Source of the DNA: Leishmania martiniquensis
Taxonomy: Eukaryota; Euglenozoa; Kinetoplastea; Trypanosomatida; Trypanosomatidae
DNA: 64,000 bases
Assembly: GCF_017916325.1 (NCBI RefSeq)
Contig: NC_090150.1
Coordinates: 329,436 to 393,435, forward strand
Reading direction: 5' to 3'
Below the pieces are notes generated by a model that saw only the letters and a list, made by a program, of their open reading frames with translations, made no database searches and had not been told where the DNA came from. Positions 41,001 to 50,035 of the stretch are shown piece after piece. Position 1 is the stretch's first letter. Every line of letters begins with the position of its first letter. The translations under genes and the position numbers were made by a program.

Positions 41001-42110
41001 AGGTTCTTCGTGAAAAAGGCAGTTTTCCCACGAGAACGCTTTGGCCACCATGCCGAGTCGACACTGAAATCGAAGACTGTGGGGGCTCTTGGAGTCGAGA
41101 TCGATGAATTGCTTCCATTGCCCAGCTTTCACGGCTCTAGAAGCGCATTTGCGCGGGGGAATGCATCTCCAGAAAAAATCTTTCGCTTGGCTGCCTGCGG
41201 GCGGCTCCCGTGTGGGGGGCGCTGTGATGGCTTGGTGGGGTTATCCGGTGCTCTGGTAAATGAATGCGCCTTGCTTTCCAGCCTTTTAGTGACATCCAAA
41301 GGCATTTCCACTGGGTGCTTTCTTGAAGCGATTCCTGAAGAACAGAGAACGAGAACCCTGGGAAGGCCCGCCGACGCTTTAGCTTCTGATGTTCTCCTCG
41401 CGGCCCGCGGCGGACAGCGACCTGAAGAGGGCAGCGTTGGTGGTCGCCACTTTGCTGCTCAGTTTCGCCCTTTTTCTTCCGCGAGAACGTAGCTGTTTTT
41501 TTCTCCAATAGCTGAGCTTTCGCTTAGTCCAGAGATCGTTGGGAAGTTTGGCTTCCAGAACTTCTCGCCGAGAGGGCAGTGGGGGTGGTGCGGCTGCCAT
41601 GGCGTGAAAAACGGCCGATGTGAGGGTGCTACGGCTGCGGGCTGGGGGAAAGGCGGCGATGCCTTTTTGTCGTGCCTTGCCGCTCTTTCGGGTGGCGGGC
41701 TCGGGGGCGCGCTTTGGTGCGGTGCGGGGGCTTGGTGGCGGTTTCTGTTGAGGGGCCCTGGCGGCCCCCCGTATCCCCGCCAAACGCCGCGCCGCCTGTG
41801 CCGGGGGTGGGGGGCGGGTTGTGGGTGTCGTTTCGTCGGCGGGGCGGCGGCGACCTGGGCGCGTCCCGCTCCCGCCCCCTTTCCGGCGTTTGGTGCGCGC
41901 GTGGTGCCCTCCAAAAAGACATAGTTCTTTTCTTTGCGTCGTGTTCGGGCGCCCGCTTGGCGGGCCGCGCTTCCGGTGGTGCGGTGGGTTCCGCCCGTGG
42001 GGCGGCTGTGCGCCGGGGCCCCTCGCTGTGGGGGTGGGTGGGGCGGTGCGGTGCCCTGCGGCGTGGCGTGGCCGCTTTGATGGGTGGCGCCTGCTTCCCG
42101 GAGGGGCCCC
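38048..42110 (-). repeat. Right arm of 8.3-kb palindrome (inverted repeat)
   Basis: Mirror copy of 33784-37846, in opposite orientation. The similarity on the outer side stops at CCCC 42107-42110 (left partner GGGG 33784-33787). Unlike the left arm, sequence of the same unusual texture continues outward for about 530 bp, so this copy carries more of the original element. Long overlapping Pro/Arg-rich ORFs on the minus strand (for example 41379-42599, 406 codons; two other frames are also open over 290-350 codons) come from the GC-rich outer end. Three open frames at once argue against real coding. Confidence 0.92.
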
Positions 42111-42640
42111 TGCTGCTCTCGGTGGGTGGCTGGTGGTGGGGGCTTTGTTTTTGCGAGGGTCGGGGCGCGCCGGGGGTCTCTTGGGGAGAGGGTGGGCGCC
42201 GCGAGGGGGGAATTCCGCAGGCGGCTCCCTCGGGCCGCGCGTTGCTGGGGTGGGGGGCAGGGGGAAGGGGGGGAAAGGATGCGGTGAAAGCGCTCCTGGT
42301 GTTCGTGAAAAATGGTGCGTTTTGGTATGCCATTGGGTGATGTCGAGGCAAAGGCGCTCCCGGTCCACAAAAAGGGGTCGGCTTCCATCGAATTTCTTTG
42401 ATGGGGCGGTTCCAAGGGACGCGCAATGGCGAAGCGGGGGCTGCGGTTGCTTGCTGGCTGTGGACACCTCGACCCCTGGATGGGGGTTGGACGGCAGTGT
42501 GACTGGCGAGCATTCAAACGCCGGCAAAGGAAAAAAAAGCGCTGCTCTCAAGAAGAGGAGGAGGCACACAACACGTGCCGAGTGCATGGGGGGGGGCATG
42601 TTTCACACATACACAAAGGACTTTGATGCACAGGTTCGAA
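42111..42640. other. Right-hand extension of the palindromic element
   Basis: Outside the mirrored part but of the same texture (G runs of 5-9, an A8 run near 42531, no microsatellites). The typical Leishmania-like style resumes near 42640. It probably belongs to the same element and was lost, or never copied, on the left side. One minus-strand ORF starts here with a hydrophobic, signal-peptide-like stretch (about 42520-42599), but continues as low-complexity Pro/Arg and is not supported as a gene. Confidence 0.5.
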
Positions 42641-42706
42641 CGCAAGCACTCGTGACTGCGAGACAGCATCGCCTTCTCTTGCCGTCCCTCCTCCTCCCCC
42701 CCCTGC

Positions 42707-44797
42707 TCAAATCTGCAAGCTGTCTGTTGGGCTGCTGAATGCAGACGGCATCGTAAAGTCAAAGTGCAGGAGAGTGTCGTGGTCAGGCGGCGGCAGCGAT
42801 CGGGTGAGGCGATCTTCCGCAGTGCTTGGGAAGTCGTAGGAGTTGACGCTTGCCAACGACGCGGCGTCGCGCACGTCGCTACCGCTTCTGCTGCTGCCCA
42901 CTCCATTGTCGTCTATTCGAGTTGAGGGTGTTCCTCGGCGCGGTGCCCCGCGACAACCCCGCCGAGGACAAAGACACCGCTTCGTCTCCTCCCACCACTG
43001 CAGCGCTAGCGCCGACCAGACCTGCAGCACGACTTCCTCCGCGACTAAGGGGTTCGCTGTCGGCGCTGGTACTGGAAAGGCCGCTGATTCCTCGGGTGCA
43101 GTGAGCTCATTAATTACTCGGGCGTCCGCCGGCACATCATCAAACGTCCCACTCCCAACTCTGACCGGTGAGGCGGGTGCGGATGCGGCTGCCACCGCCC
43201 GCTGTGCATCCGCAAAGGACGGGCACAGATGCAGGTTGCCCAGGTGTTGCCGTACTCCCAACTTACCCTCGAAAATAACCGTGTGCGCCCACCACCGCTC
43301 GAGGATGTGGTGGTACTGGGTGACCATGGCAGCCCGCTCTGGCGTGCTGTGGTGCGACACGGCGCTGATGCGGTCGTTGTCGAATTCGCTCATCGCTGCC
43401 GCTGTCTCGCATGGTGCGGCAGCGTCTGAGGCCCTCTCTTCTTCGGCAGCACTCAAGGCGCCGAGATCGATGCCGGGCCGGCAGGGGTCGGCATGTGCGC
43501 CTGTCAAGGGGTGCAGCATCGCCTCCATGTTGCCTCGCTCCATTGGTGAGGCAGTTCCCGCACTGCTGTGGCTGTCTCCACGTGCGATTACCCGTTGTTG
43601 GTGCGTGATGCTGTTGGTACACGTGTCCTCGCCCCTCGTCGTGGCTTGAGAGGTGCGCCGATCAGACGCGTTCATCTCCCATAGCGCGAGGAAGCGCTCA
43701 TACGGCGGCGGCGGCGGCAGCATTTTGAAGCGAAAAGGTCGCTCATGCGCTTGCCGTATGTCGTCAAGGTCCACAAACGCACTGAGACTCGTCGTGGTTG
43801 CCGTGGTCTGCGTCGCCGATGCCCACGGTGAAGGAAGCGATGACGGAGCGGTGGTGGCAGTGTTGAAGGGTATCATGCCTTTTGGTGCCGCACCGCTGAC
43901 TCCAGTGGAGAGCAACTGCAGTTGCTGCTGCTGTTGCGACCAGGATGGCGAGGAGGCGAGGGACGGGACGTGCAGGTTTGTTGAGTCGGGCGCCGCGGCT
44001 AGCACTCTACCGTGCATAGAGGCAGATGGACCGGGCGACGGTCGGTTCTGCTGCTCCTGGAGTGGTGAGTAGGTGCCGTCGCTACCGCGGCTCACCGGCG
44101 AATGTGGAGAGGTAGGAAAGGTGGTCACGTGAGGCGGCGCTCTGTGTGCTGGAGAAGGGCGCGTGGTGAAAGACGTGATGGCCGCCATCGACGCTGGCGA
44201 TGCTGTGCCCACCAAGTCGGACTGCAGTCGCTGGCCGAGGAGAAGGGAGCTGTAGCTGGTGTGACCACTGTTGGCGCTGTTGCTGTTCGGCAGACTAGAT
44301 CGACGGTGCGCCGGCGACGCAGCGATCGGCGCCGTCCCGATGAGACCAGGTACACCGGCTGCAGCGCTCGCTGCGGGGAGGCGTCCGTACAGCTGCACCA
44401 TGTTTGGGTTGCTCAACTCCAACGAGGACGAATGCCTCGACGGGGAGGGAGCAACTTGGCCGTGCTGCTGCTGTTGTTGCACGGATGCCATGGGGAGCTG
44501 GGTATCGGGAGAGCCACCCACCTTCACAGGACTCGCTGGGGTGGGAGTGTACATGTTCGTTGCCGGGGGCTTCTGATGAGATGGACGCGGCTGGAGGTTG
44601 TGTTGATGTTGCTGACCATTAGGAGGGATGGCGACGGCGGTGGAGGGGTTGCATGATCTGGGCGAGTTGGAGCACCGCTCGTACTCTTGCGACGACGCCG
44701 TCGGGGTCTGTGCAGGGCGCTGTCGCTGATGCTGCTGTAGAGGTCGGACGATCGGCACACTGTTGCGGCCGCTGCCGTCTCGGGGAAAGGACATCAT
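42707..44797 (-). CDS. Hypothetical Ser/Pro/Gln-rich protein, last gene of minus-strand string
   Basis: Predicted protein of 696 aa from the ATG at 44797 (a second ATG follows immediately). The frame is also open upstream, but only with a GTG at 44836. The first 330 residues are low-complexity Ser/Pro/Gln/Ala, with Q5-Q6 runs. The C-terminal half has more ordered stretches: LDDIRQAHERPFRFKMLPPP then PPYERFLALWEMNASDRR, a segment VTQYHHILERWWAHTVIFEG, and VAEEVVLQVWSALALQWWEE, all Trp-rich helices. I do not recognise the family. Its stop lies only about 70 bp from the texture change into the palindromic element, so its 3' UTR and poly(A) site probably lie inside the element. Confidence 0.65.
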   Translation of the reverse strand: MMSFPRDGSGRNSVPIVRPLQQHQRQRPAQTPTASSQEYERCSNSPRSCNPSTAVAIPPNGQQHQHNLQPRPSHQKPPATNMYTPTPASPVKVGGSPDTQLPMASVQQQQQHGQVAPSPSRHSSSLELSNPNMVQLYGRLPAASAAAGVPGLIGTAPIAASPAHRRSSLPNSNSANSGHTSYSSLLLGQRLQSDLVGTASPASMAAITSFTTRPSPAHRAPPHVTTFPTSPHSPVSRGSDGTYSPLQEQQNRPSPGPSASMHGRVLAAAPDSTNLHVPSLASSPSWSQQQQQLQLLSTGVSGAAPKGMIPFNTATTAPSSLPSPWASATQTTATTTSLSAFVDLDDIRQAHERPFRFKMLPPPPPYERFLALWEMNASDRRTSQATTRGEDTCTNSITHQQRVIARGDSHSSAGTASPMERGNMEAMLHPLTGAHADPCRPGIDLGALSAAEEERASDAAAPCETAAAMSEFDNDRISAVSHHSTPERAAMVTQYHHILERWWAHTVIFEGKLGVRQHLGNLHLCPSFADAQRAVAAASAPASPVRVGSGTFDDVPADARVINELTAPEESAAFPVPAPTANPLVAEEVVLQVWSALALQWWEETKRCLCPRRGCRGAPRRGTPSTRIDDNGVGSSRSGSDVRDAASLASVNSYDFPSTAEDRLTRSLPPPDHDTLLHFDFTMPSAFSSPTDSLQI

Positions 44798-46532
44798 TGG
44801 CTGGGTTGCACGACGCCCGTGGACAGGCGCTTCCACGCCTTCTTAGTACCTCAGGCTGTCGCTCCCCACTGCCGTCCTCGACCTCGCTGTCTTGGTGTTG
44901 ATGCGAGAAGATACACAGACACACGCACGTAGACAATTACCTACGCCTGAACGGCAGATGTCCACGACGCGGAGAAAGGGGAGGGGAACGATAAACACAA
45001 AGCCGAGCCACGTGTGTGTGTGTGTGCGTGTGTGAACGCTCTAGGCGAACACGCAGGAGGGGGGAGAGGGGGTCGTGTGCGGCTGGGTGGAATGGGTGGG
45101 GGGATAAGCCGCCTGTGTCCACACACATCCATGAAGACAGCGCAGATGGAAATACAGTGGCGCAGGCCTCTCACTGCCTCTCCTGTGCCTCAGCAGAGAG
45201 AGGAGTAGGGGGGTAGGTAGGTAGGGAGGAAGCGATCGAGAGAGGGGGGACGCGCGTGCACACGGGAGGCACACGCACACACATACACAGATCGACGACG
45301 CCCGCAACACACAGGGGCAGTTGCGCAGAAAGGAATGATGGCTGAGGTTTGCGAGAGTTGGCGGAGGGGGAAGGGTGGTGGTGCTGGAGTGCGTGTCGGA
45401 CACCGACCACAACGAGGCTGAGGGATGTTCAACGAAGAAAATGTCAAGGCGAAACGAGGGCGGTGGAGGGGTGAGGGAGAAAATGCAAAGAAATACGGAA
45501 CGTCGTCGAGCGAGCGCAGGAAACGTGACGGCAGTGCTCGCAGCCCCCACCTACGCATACACTTCAGCACAGGGGGATGACGATGACGATGGTGGTGGCG
45601 GCGGCGGCGAAAAGAGAAAAAAAAAACGGAAGAACGCCCAAGGACGATGCACAAATACAGGGCGAGATGAACTGCGTAGAGGAGAAAGGTAAGGGAAAGT
45701 GTGTGTGTGTGTGAAGTGCACATAAACAAAAAAGCCAAATACACACAGACGCAACGGCGCACGAGCCTCCCCGACGTGCCACCGCAAAGAGGAATTCCAA
45801 AGCAACAGCGAAAGAGGAGACTGTCAAGCGATGCGAGGGGAGAGGAGAAGTGAGGAGGGGGGGGCGGGGAGCGAATGACAGCCGGAGGGGTAGGTGGTGG
45901 CGGCGGTAAGGATGGGGAAGGGAGGCGACTCACGCGAGCCACGATCGCGCGGGAGGCGAACAGTCCAAAGAAAATCGAAAGCAAAAAAGAGGCCGCTTTG
46001 GCAGGTAAAGGAACGACGCGCAGAGGCACAGAGAGAGTCAGACAGAGTGTGTGTGTGTGAGAGAGGCGGCGTCAGTGTATGTGTGTGTGTGTGTGACAGA
46101 CGGGTACCCGTTGAGTTCGAAGGAGGGAAACACAGAAAACGGGCTGGAGGCGTCGCGTGCCGTGGGGAGTAGAGGAAGAGGAGTAGCGGACGCGATGCAT
46201 TGGATTGACTTCCCCCCTTCACAGCAGCAAGAGGCTCCCCCTCGTATGCTCGCCGTCCTGCTGTCGGCGGCCGCAGACACGTGCGCCTACGCGCGTGTGG
46301 ACCCGTGTTTGTGTGGGCCGCACGCGGTGATCGGCTTCCGCCCTTCTTTTTGGAGCAGGCGGATACCGAGGGGATGTGTCGTTCGGCTCGTTCGTGCGAG
46401 CGTCGGCGCGCGCCTTGCCTCTCTCGGAGACAGAAGGCCGACACGACTGTCTTTTTTTGTGTTGCTGTGGGCGGGGGATGAAAGACGAGGCACAACGAGG
46501 GGTGGGGGTGGGGGAGAGGTCCGGCGCACCAT

Positions 46533-46692
46533 ACGCACATATAAAAAGCGTCATGCGGATAAAAAAAATAAGCGTTGAGGGAAAGAAAAAGGCGCCGCGC
46601 CGGCACGACGACGACAGCGCGGGAGCGGGAGAGAACGCATAGCAACGCAACCAGCCACACTTAAAGAATGGGAGGCCTCGCGCAAGAGAGGG
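46533..46692 (-). repeat. Module A copy 1 (160-bp dispersed repeat)
   Basis: Matches 52413-52572 at an exact offset of 5,880 bp, with three substitutions over 160 bp. Both copies lie downstream (3') of ABC transporter sequence on the minus strand: this one behind the ABCA relic, the other behind P-glycoprotein. Weaker similarity continues toward a CA tract. It may be part of a 3'-UTR retroposon such as the SIDER family, but I cannot confirm that from motif memory. Confidence 0.85.
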
Positions 46693-46742
46693 GGGAGGGG
46701 GGAGAGTGGAAGGACTACAGGTTTCACCACACACACACGCAC

Positions 46743-46915
46743 ACGCACACAAACGGAGGTCCCACGGACCGCGTGGTGGTGCGCTCAGCAGCCGGCGGAG
46801 AGACACACGCGCTCGAGCAACGCGCCGGCCAAGTCATTGGAGCACGGGCACTGTTCCCCCCCCTCCCCCCGAACCGGCTCGCGGCATGTGGCGACGGCGG
46901 GGCGGGCTGGGAGGC
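46743..46915 (-). repeat. Module B copy 1 (about 165-bp dispersed repeat)
   Basis: Very similar to 57313-57478: shared blocks include AAACGGAGGTCCCACGGACC, then GCGTGGTGGTG, CAGCAGCC, CATTGGAGCACGGGCACTGT and CGGCTCGCGGCATGTGGCG. It sits directly beside module A here. Degenerate short repeats in 3' flanks in Leishmania are often SIDER remnants that affect mRNA stability; this is a candidate only. Confidence 0.75.
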
Positions 46916-47244
46916 GAAAGAGAGCATCGAAAAAAACCAGAGGCAACAAATAGATCGAATGGAGGGAGGGCGAGGGAGGCGTGTGTGTGTGTGTGAGGGG
47001 GGCGCACAGATGCACATGTGCTCGTGACACGCACACCATCAGCGACTGCCCCATCACCCGTTCTCTTCTATATCTCAGGGGGCGTTCTCGCGATCAGGCT
47101 GTGGCACCCGCCGCTGCTTCGAAGAAAAGGGCGATTCAGCCGCTGTAGCGCGAAGCCGCCATAAGGCGCGCTGACGGTGGTACTCGGCGAAGGTCACATG
47201 CACCGCCGCCGTGCCGCCGGAAGGGCCGGCATACGACGGCACCC

Positions 47245-50035
47245 TCACTCATCGCTGCGCCCGAGCTCAGCGCCATAAAAGACGAGCGGCTGCCCTGTCG
47301 CTGGTGCTAAGGGCTCTGAAGGGTGACGGCGGCGGTCTCGCTTGAGCGTTTCCCCGGCGCTGCACATGCGCAGGAACACCTGCTCGAGCGACACCTGGGA
47401 CACGCTGTACTGCGTGATACCCAACTCCGCCTGCACGGCCCGCAGTGTCTCAAACACCTCCGAGAGGCGCACAATCGGCGGAGACGTTTTAGCCATATTG
47501 GAGGTGCTGCGCCAACCAGCACAGCTCCTCGTGGTGGCCGACGGCGTCGGTACAGGCGGCCTACTGCCCTGACTTTGCTGCTGCAGATGTTGCGTGGCGT
47601 CCGCCACGTCGCGGGCCGCTGGCAGCGTGTAAACGTACCTCTCGCTGTTGAAGATGTCGATGGGGTGGCCGGCGTAGGAGGTCGACATGTGACGGCCCAT
47701 GGTGGAGTCGATCCTGCCGCTCTGGTTGTTTTTTTGGGAGGCGGTGCGTGATACTTGCAGTTGACTCATGACAGTCTGCCGACGATGATACGGCAGCCTC
47801 CGTCGCGGCGCACTGACGCTGCTGTTCGAGCCGCTTCTGCGCGCGCCGACGCGCCTACGGCGACACGCGCAGCGTCAGTTCGTACGCGTTGCGAGCGTAC
47901 TTGTGCTTCAGGTGTGGCAGGTCACCTAAGCGGCGCAGAGCACTGTCCACCATGATGCCGACGCAGTCCGCGAGGGCTTCGGCTTCTTCCAGGTGGTGCG
48001 TCATGAGAATGATGGAGGATTTGCGAGGGACGCGATCCAGCACACGCCAGCGCTGCTGCCGCGCCAGTGGGTCCATCCTGGAGGCTGGCTCGTCCAGGCA
48101 CACCACTTTGGGGGCGCTGATCAGTGCGATGGCTACATTCAGCTTGCACGGGCTCCCACCGAGAAGCTGGCAGGCAAAGACATGACGGTACTCAGTCAGG
48201 TTGCGGATGGCCGGGAGGCTGGTGACGAGGCTGCCCAGCTGGCCGACGGGCACACCGCGCACCATGGCGTACAGACGCAGGTGCCCGGTGAGGGTGAGCA
48301 GGCCGAGACACGCGCCAAACTGCAGGCAGTACCCAAGGCACCTAGCGGCGTGGTGCCTCTCGCGCACCACATCGTTGCCGCACACATAGGCGCGGCCGCC
48401 TGTCGGCAGCTGCTCCTGTGTGATGATAGAGAGGACGGTACTCTTGCCGGCACCGTTAGTGTCGAGGAAGTCAAATACCTCGCTGTGCATGACACTGAGT
48501 GTCAGTGCACTCACCGCCACCTTGCACGGCACGACATTGACCTTTCTGAGATCGACAACACGCACAGCATCACACAACTTCACCGTCGGTTCCACCAGCT
48601 TTCAGCGGCCCTCATCGTTGCCGCTGCCCTTCGGCCTGCGCGAATAACCGCGCGGGGAGGCGGCGCTGATGGGCGACGACTCCTGGTCGGCAATGTACCG
48701 CCGCAGCGTCTCCGCCTTGTACCACCCGCGGGGGTGGGTACACTATCTCAGATGGGTTGGGCAGCATGGCACTGCTCGTCCAGTTACCCATGGACCGACT
48801 ACCGACCAGCTGCTGCTGATTTCGATGCGCCCCTGTAGCATCCATCAACGTGGCCGGAGTCAGCCGCACGACACCGCCTCCCACATCTGCGTCCGCTGCG
48901 GTATTCAGGGGCATGGGCAGTGGGTCGCCACTTCTGTGAGCGCGCACCTGGCCGGAGGCCGAGTACGCCGCCACCCGCTCCACCCCCCCATTCCTTTCGC
49001 TGAGAAAGATGGGGGGTGGGGGTGGGGGTGATGGCTCTAGCCCGTGGCGAGGTGCTTTGCATAAACACAGTCGCCTCTGCGGCCGCCACCTCCGCCGCTG
49101 CCTTGCCGCCAAGCGACAGAGAGCCATTGTCGCGGCTCCGCAGCACGGGCGACATGGTGCCTTGAGGCGGGGTGGGGGTGGGGGGCTGGTGTCGCGAACG
49201 GTGGCATGAACTGGCGTGGCGTCGATCGCGCCCAGCACCGTCTCCCGCTGAGCTTGTTCATCTGTCCTTCGCGTGCGACGTCGCCAGTGCCGCGTGACGC
49301 CGCAGAGGCGGCACCACCGCGCAGCCCTCCAAGCACTGAGCTGGTGGATGATAGCGCGCCGGCCAGGGTGATCTCAGAGCAGCGCGATGGCGGCGAAGAT
49401 GGGTGCCTCCATGGCCATGCAGATGTCAGCCCAGCCAGTGATGGACATGCGCCACGCTGACAAGGGCGAATCCGTCATCGTTTTCTGCTCCATCGCCGCG
49501 AGGGAGAGAACGGCCTCGCCAAATGGAGAAGGGCGGTAGCGAGCGGCACATCCATCGCCGCGAGTTCGACGCCGAGAGCGGCTTGCCGAGTAGACTCAAC
49601 ACAAACACCAGCATGACGCACAGGAATCCAGCGAGGAAGCCCACTCCTAGCACGACGAACTGTCACCGATGTATGCTCGGAGAAGGCAAAGCTCACCATG
49701 TAGGAGCAGCAGCAATAGCAGACACCGCACACGGCAAAGGCGGCAATGGCTGCCTCCATCGCTTCAGCCCTGATATACTCCGAGCACTGGAAAAGGACAA
49801 AGATGATGAGGATGAGGCTCGTGGACACAACGTAAGCGTCCAAGTCAAGCACGAAGTTGCCGATCCAGCAGACGAGGTAGAAGAGACCCGAGGTCGCCTG
49901 CAGGTGTCGCGGGCGTGACTCGTACTGCTTCACCACCGCCGTGGTGCTCGGGAAGCCGCCAAAGTAGCACCGCCCGGATACTGGGATGCCAAACTCATCG
50001 CCATTGCACGCGTAGGGCAAGCCAGAAGGGGCTGC
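47245..50035 (-). pseudogene. ABCA-family transporter relic (3' half)
   Basis: In minus-strand order three ABCA parts appear in broken frames. (1) The end of transmembrane domain 2, 50035-49430: KQYESRPRHLQATSGLFYLV, then membrane helices ending FAFSEHTSV, continuing after a frameshift near 49650 as LGVGFLAGFLCVMLVFVLSL. (2) Nucleotide-binding domain 2, 48595-47860: Walker A DTNGAGKSTVL, a damaged signature LLGGS (normally LSGG), Walker B VVCLDEPASRMDP, and THHLEEAEALAD. (3) The ABCA C-terminal domain, 47470-47340: SEVFETLRAVQAELGITQYS then VSQVSLEQVFLRM. The first half (TMD1 and NBD1) is absent, several stops separate the parts, and the key signature is mutated. It is therefore dead. It lies between the hypothetical gene and P-glycoprotein. 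Confidence 0.85.

Larger units (their letters stand above)
44798..47244 (-). other. Intergenic region, 2.4 kb, between hypothetical gene and ABCA relic
   Basis: Many CA/TG runs (for example 45014-45032, 45702-45713, 46048-46096, 46728-46749, 46979-46994), G/A-rich on the plus strand (C/T-rich in the transcribed sense). It includes copies of two repeat modules (46533-46692 and 46743-46915) shared with the flanks of the P-glycoprotein gene. ORFs here are low-complexity and not credible. Confidence 0.55.

Noticed and set aside
33784..42110. Pure sequencing/assembly artefact (hairpin read-through)
   Set aside because: Not excluded, but less likely: there is a unique 201-bp spacer, unequal outer ends, and a substitution plus indels between arms. 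Long reads would decide.
41379..42599. 406-codon minus-strand ORF in the right arm, with signal-peptide-like start
   Set aside because: Two other frames on the same strand are open over 290-350 codons in the same place, the product is low-complexity Pro/Arg, and the left-arm copy lacks the start. Openness follows from GC content.
44798..44836. N-terminal extension of the Ser/Pro/Gln-rich protein to 44836
   Set aside because: The codon there is GTG; trypanosomatid genes start with ATG, and a double ATG exists at 44797/44794.
45190..46660. Two 278-279-codon minus-strand ORFs in the spacer
   Set aside because: They are Pro/Ser/His/Leu-rich products of CA/CT repeats; such open frames come from microsatellites, not selection.
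46533..46915. Firm assignment of the repeat modules to SIDER2
   Set aside because: I could not confirm the family's 79-bp signature from the sequence alone, so it is left as a candidate.
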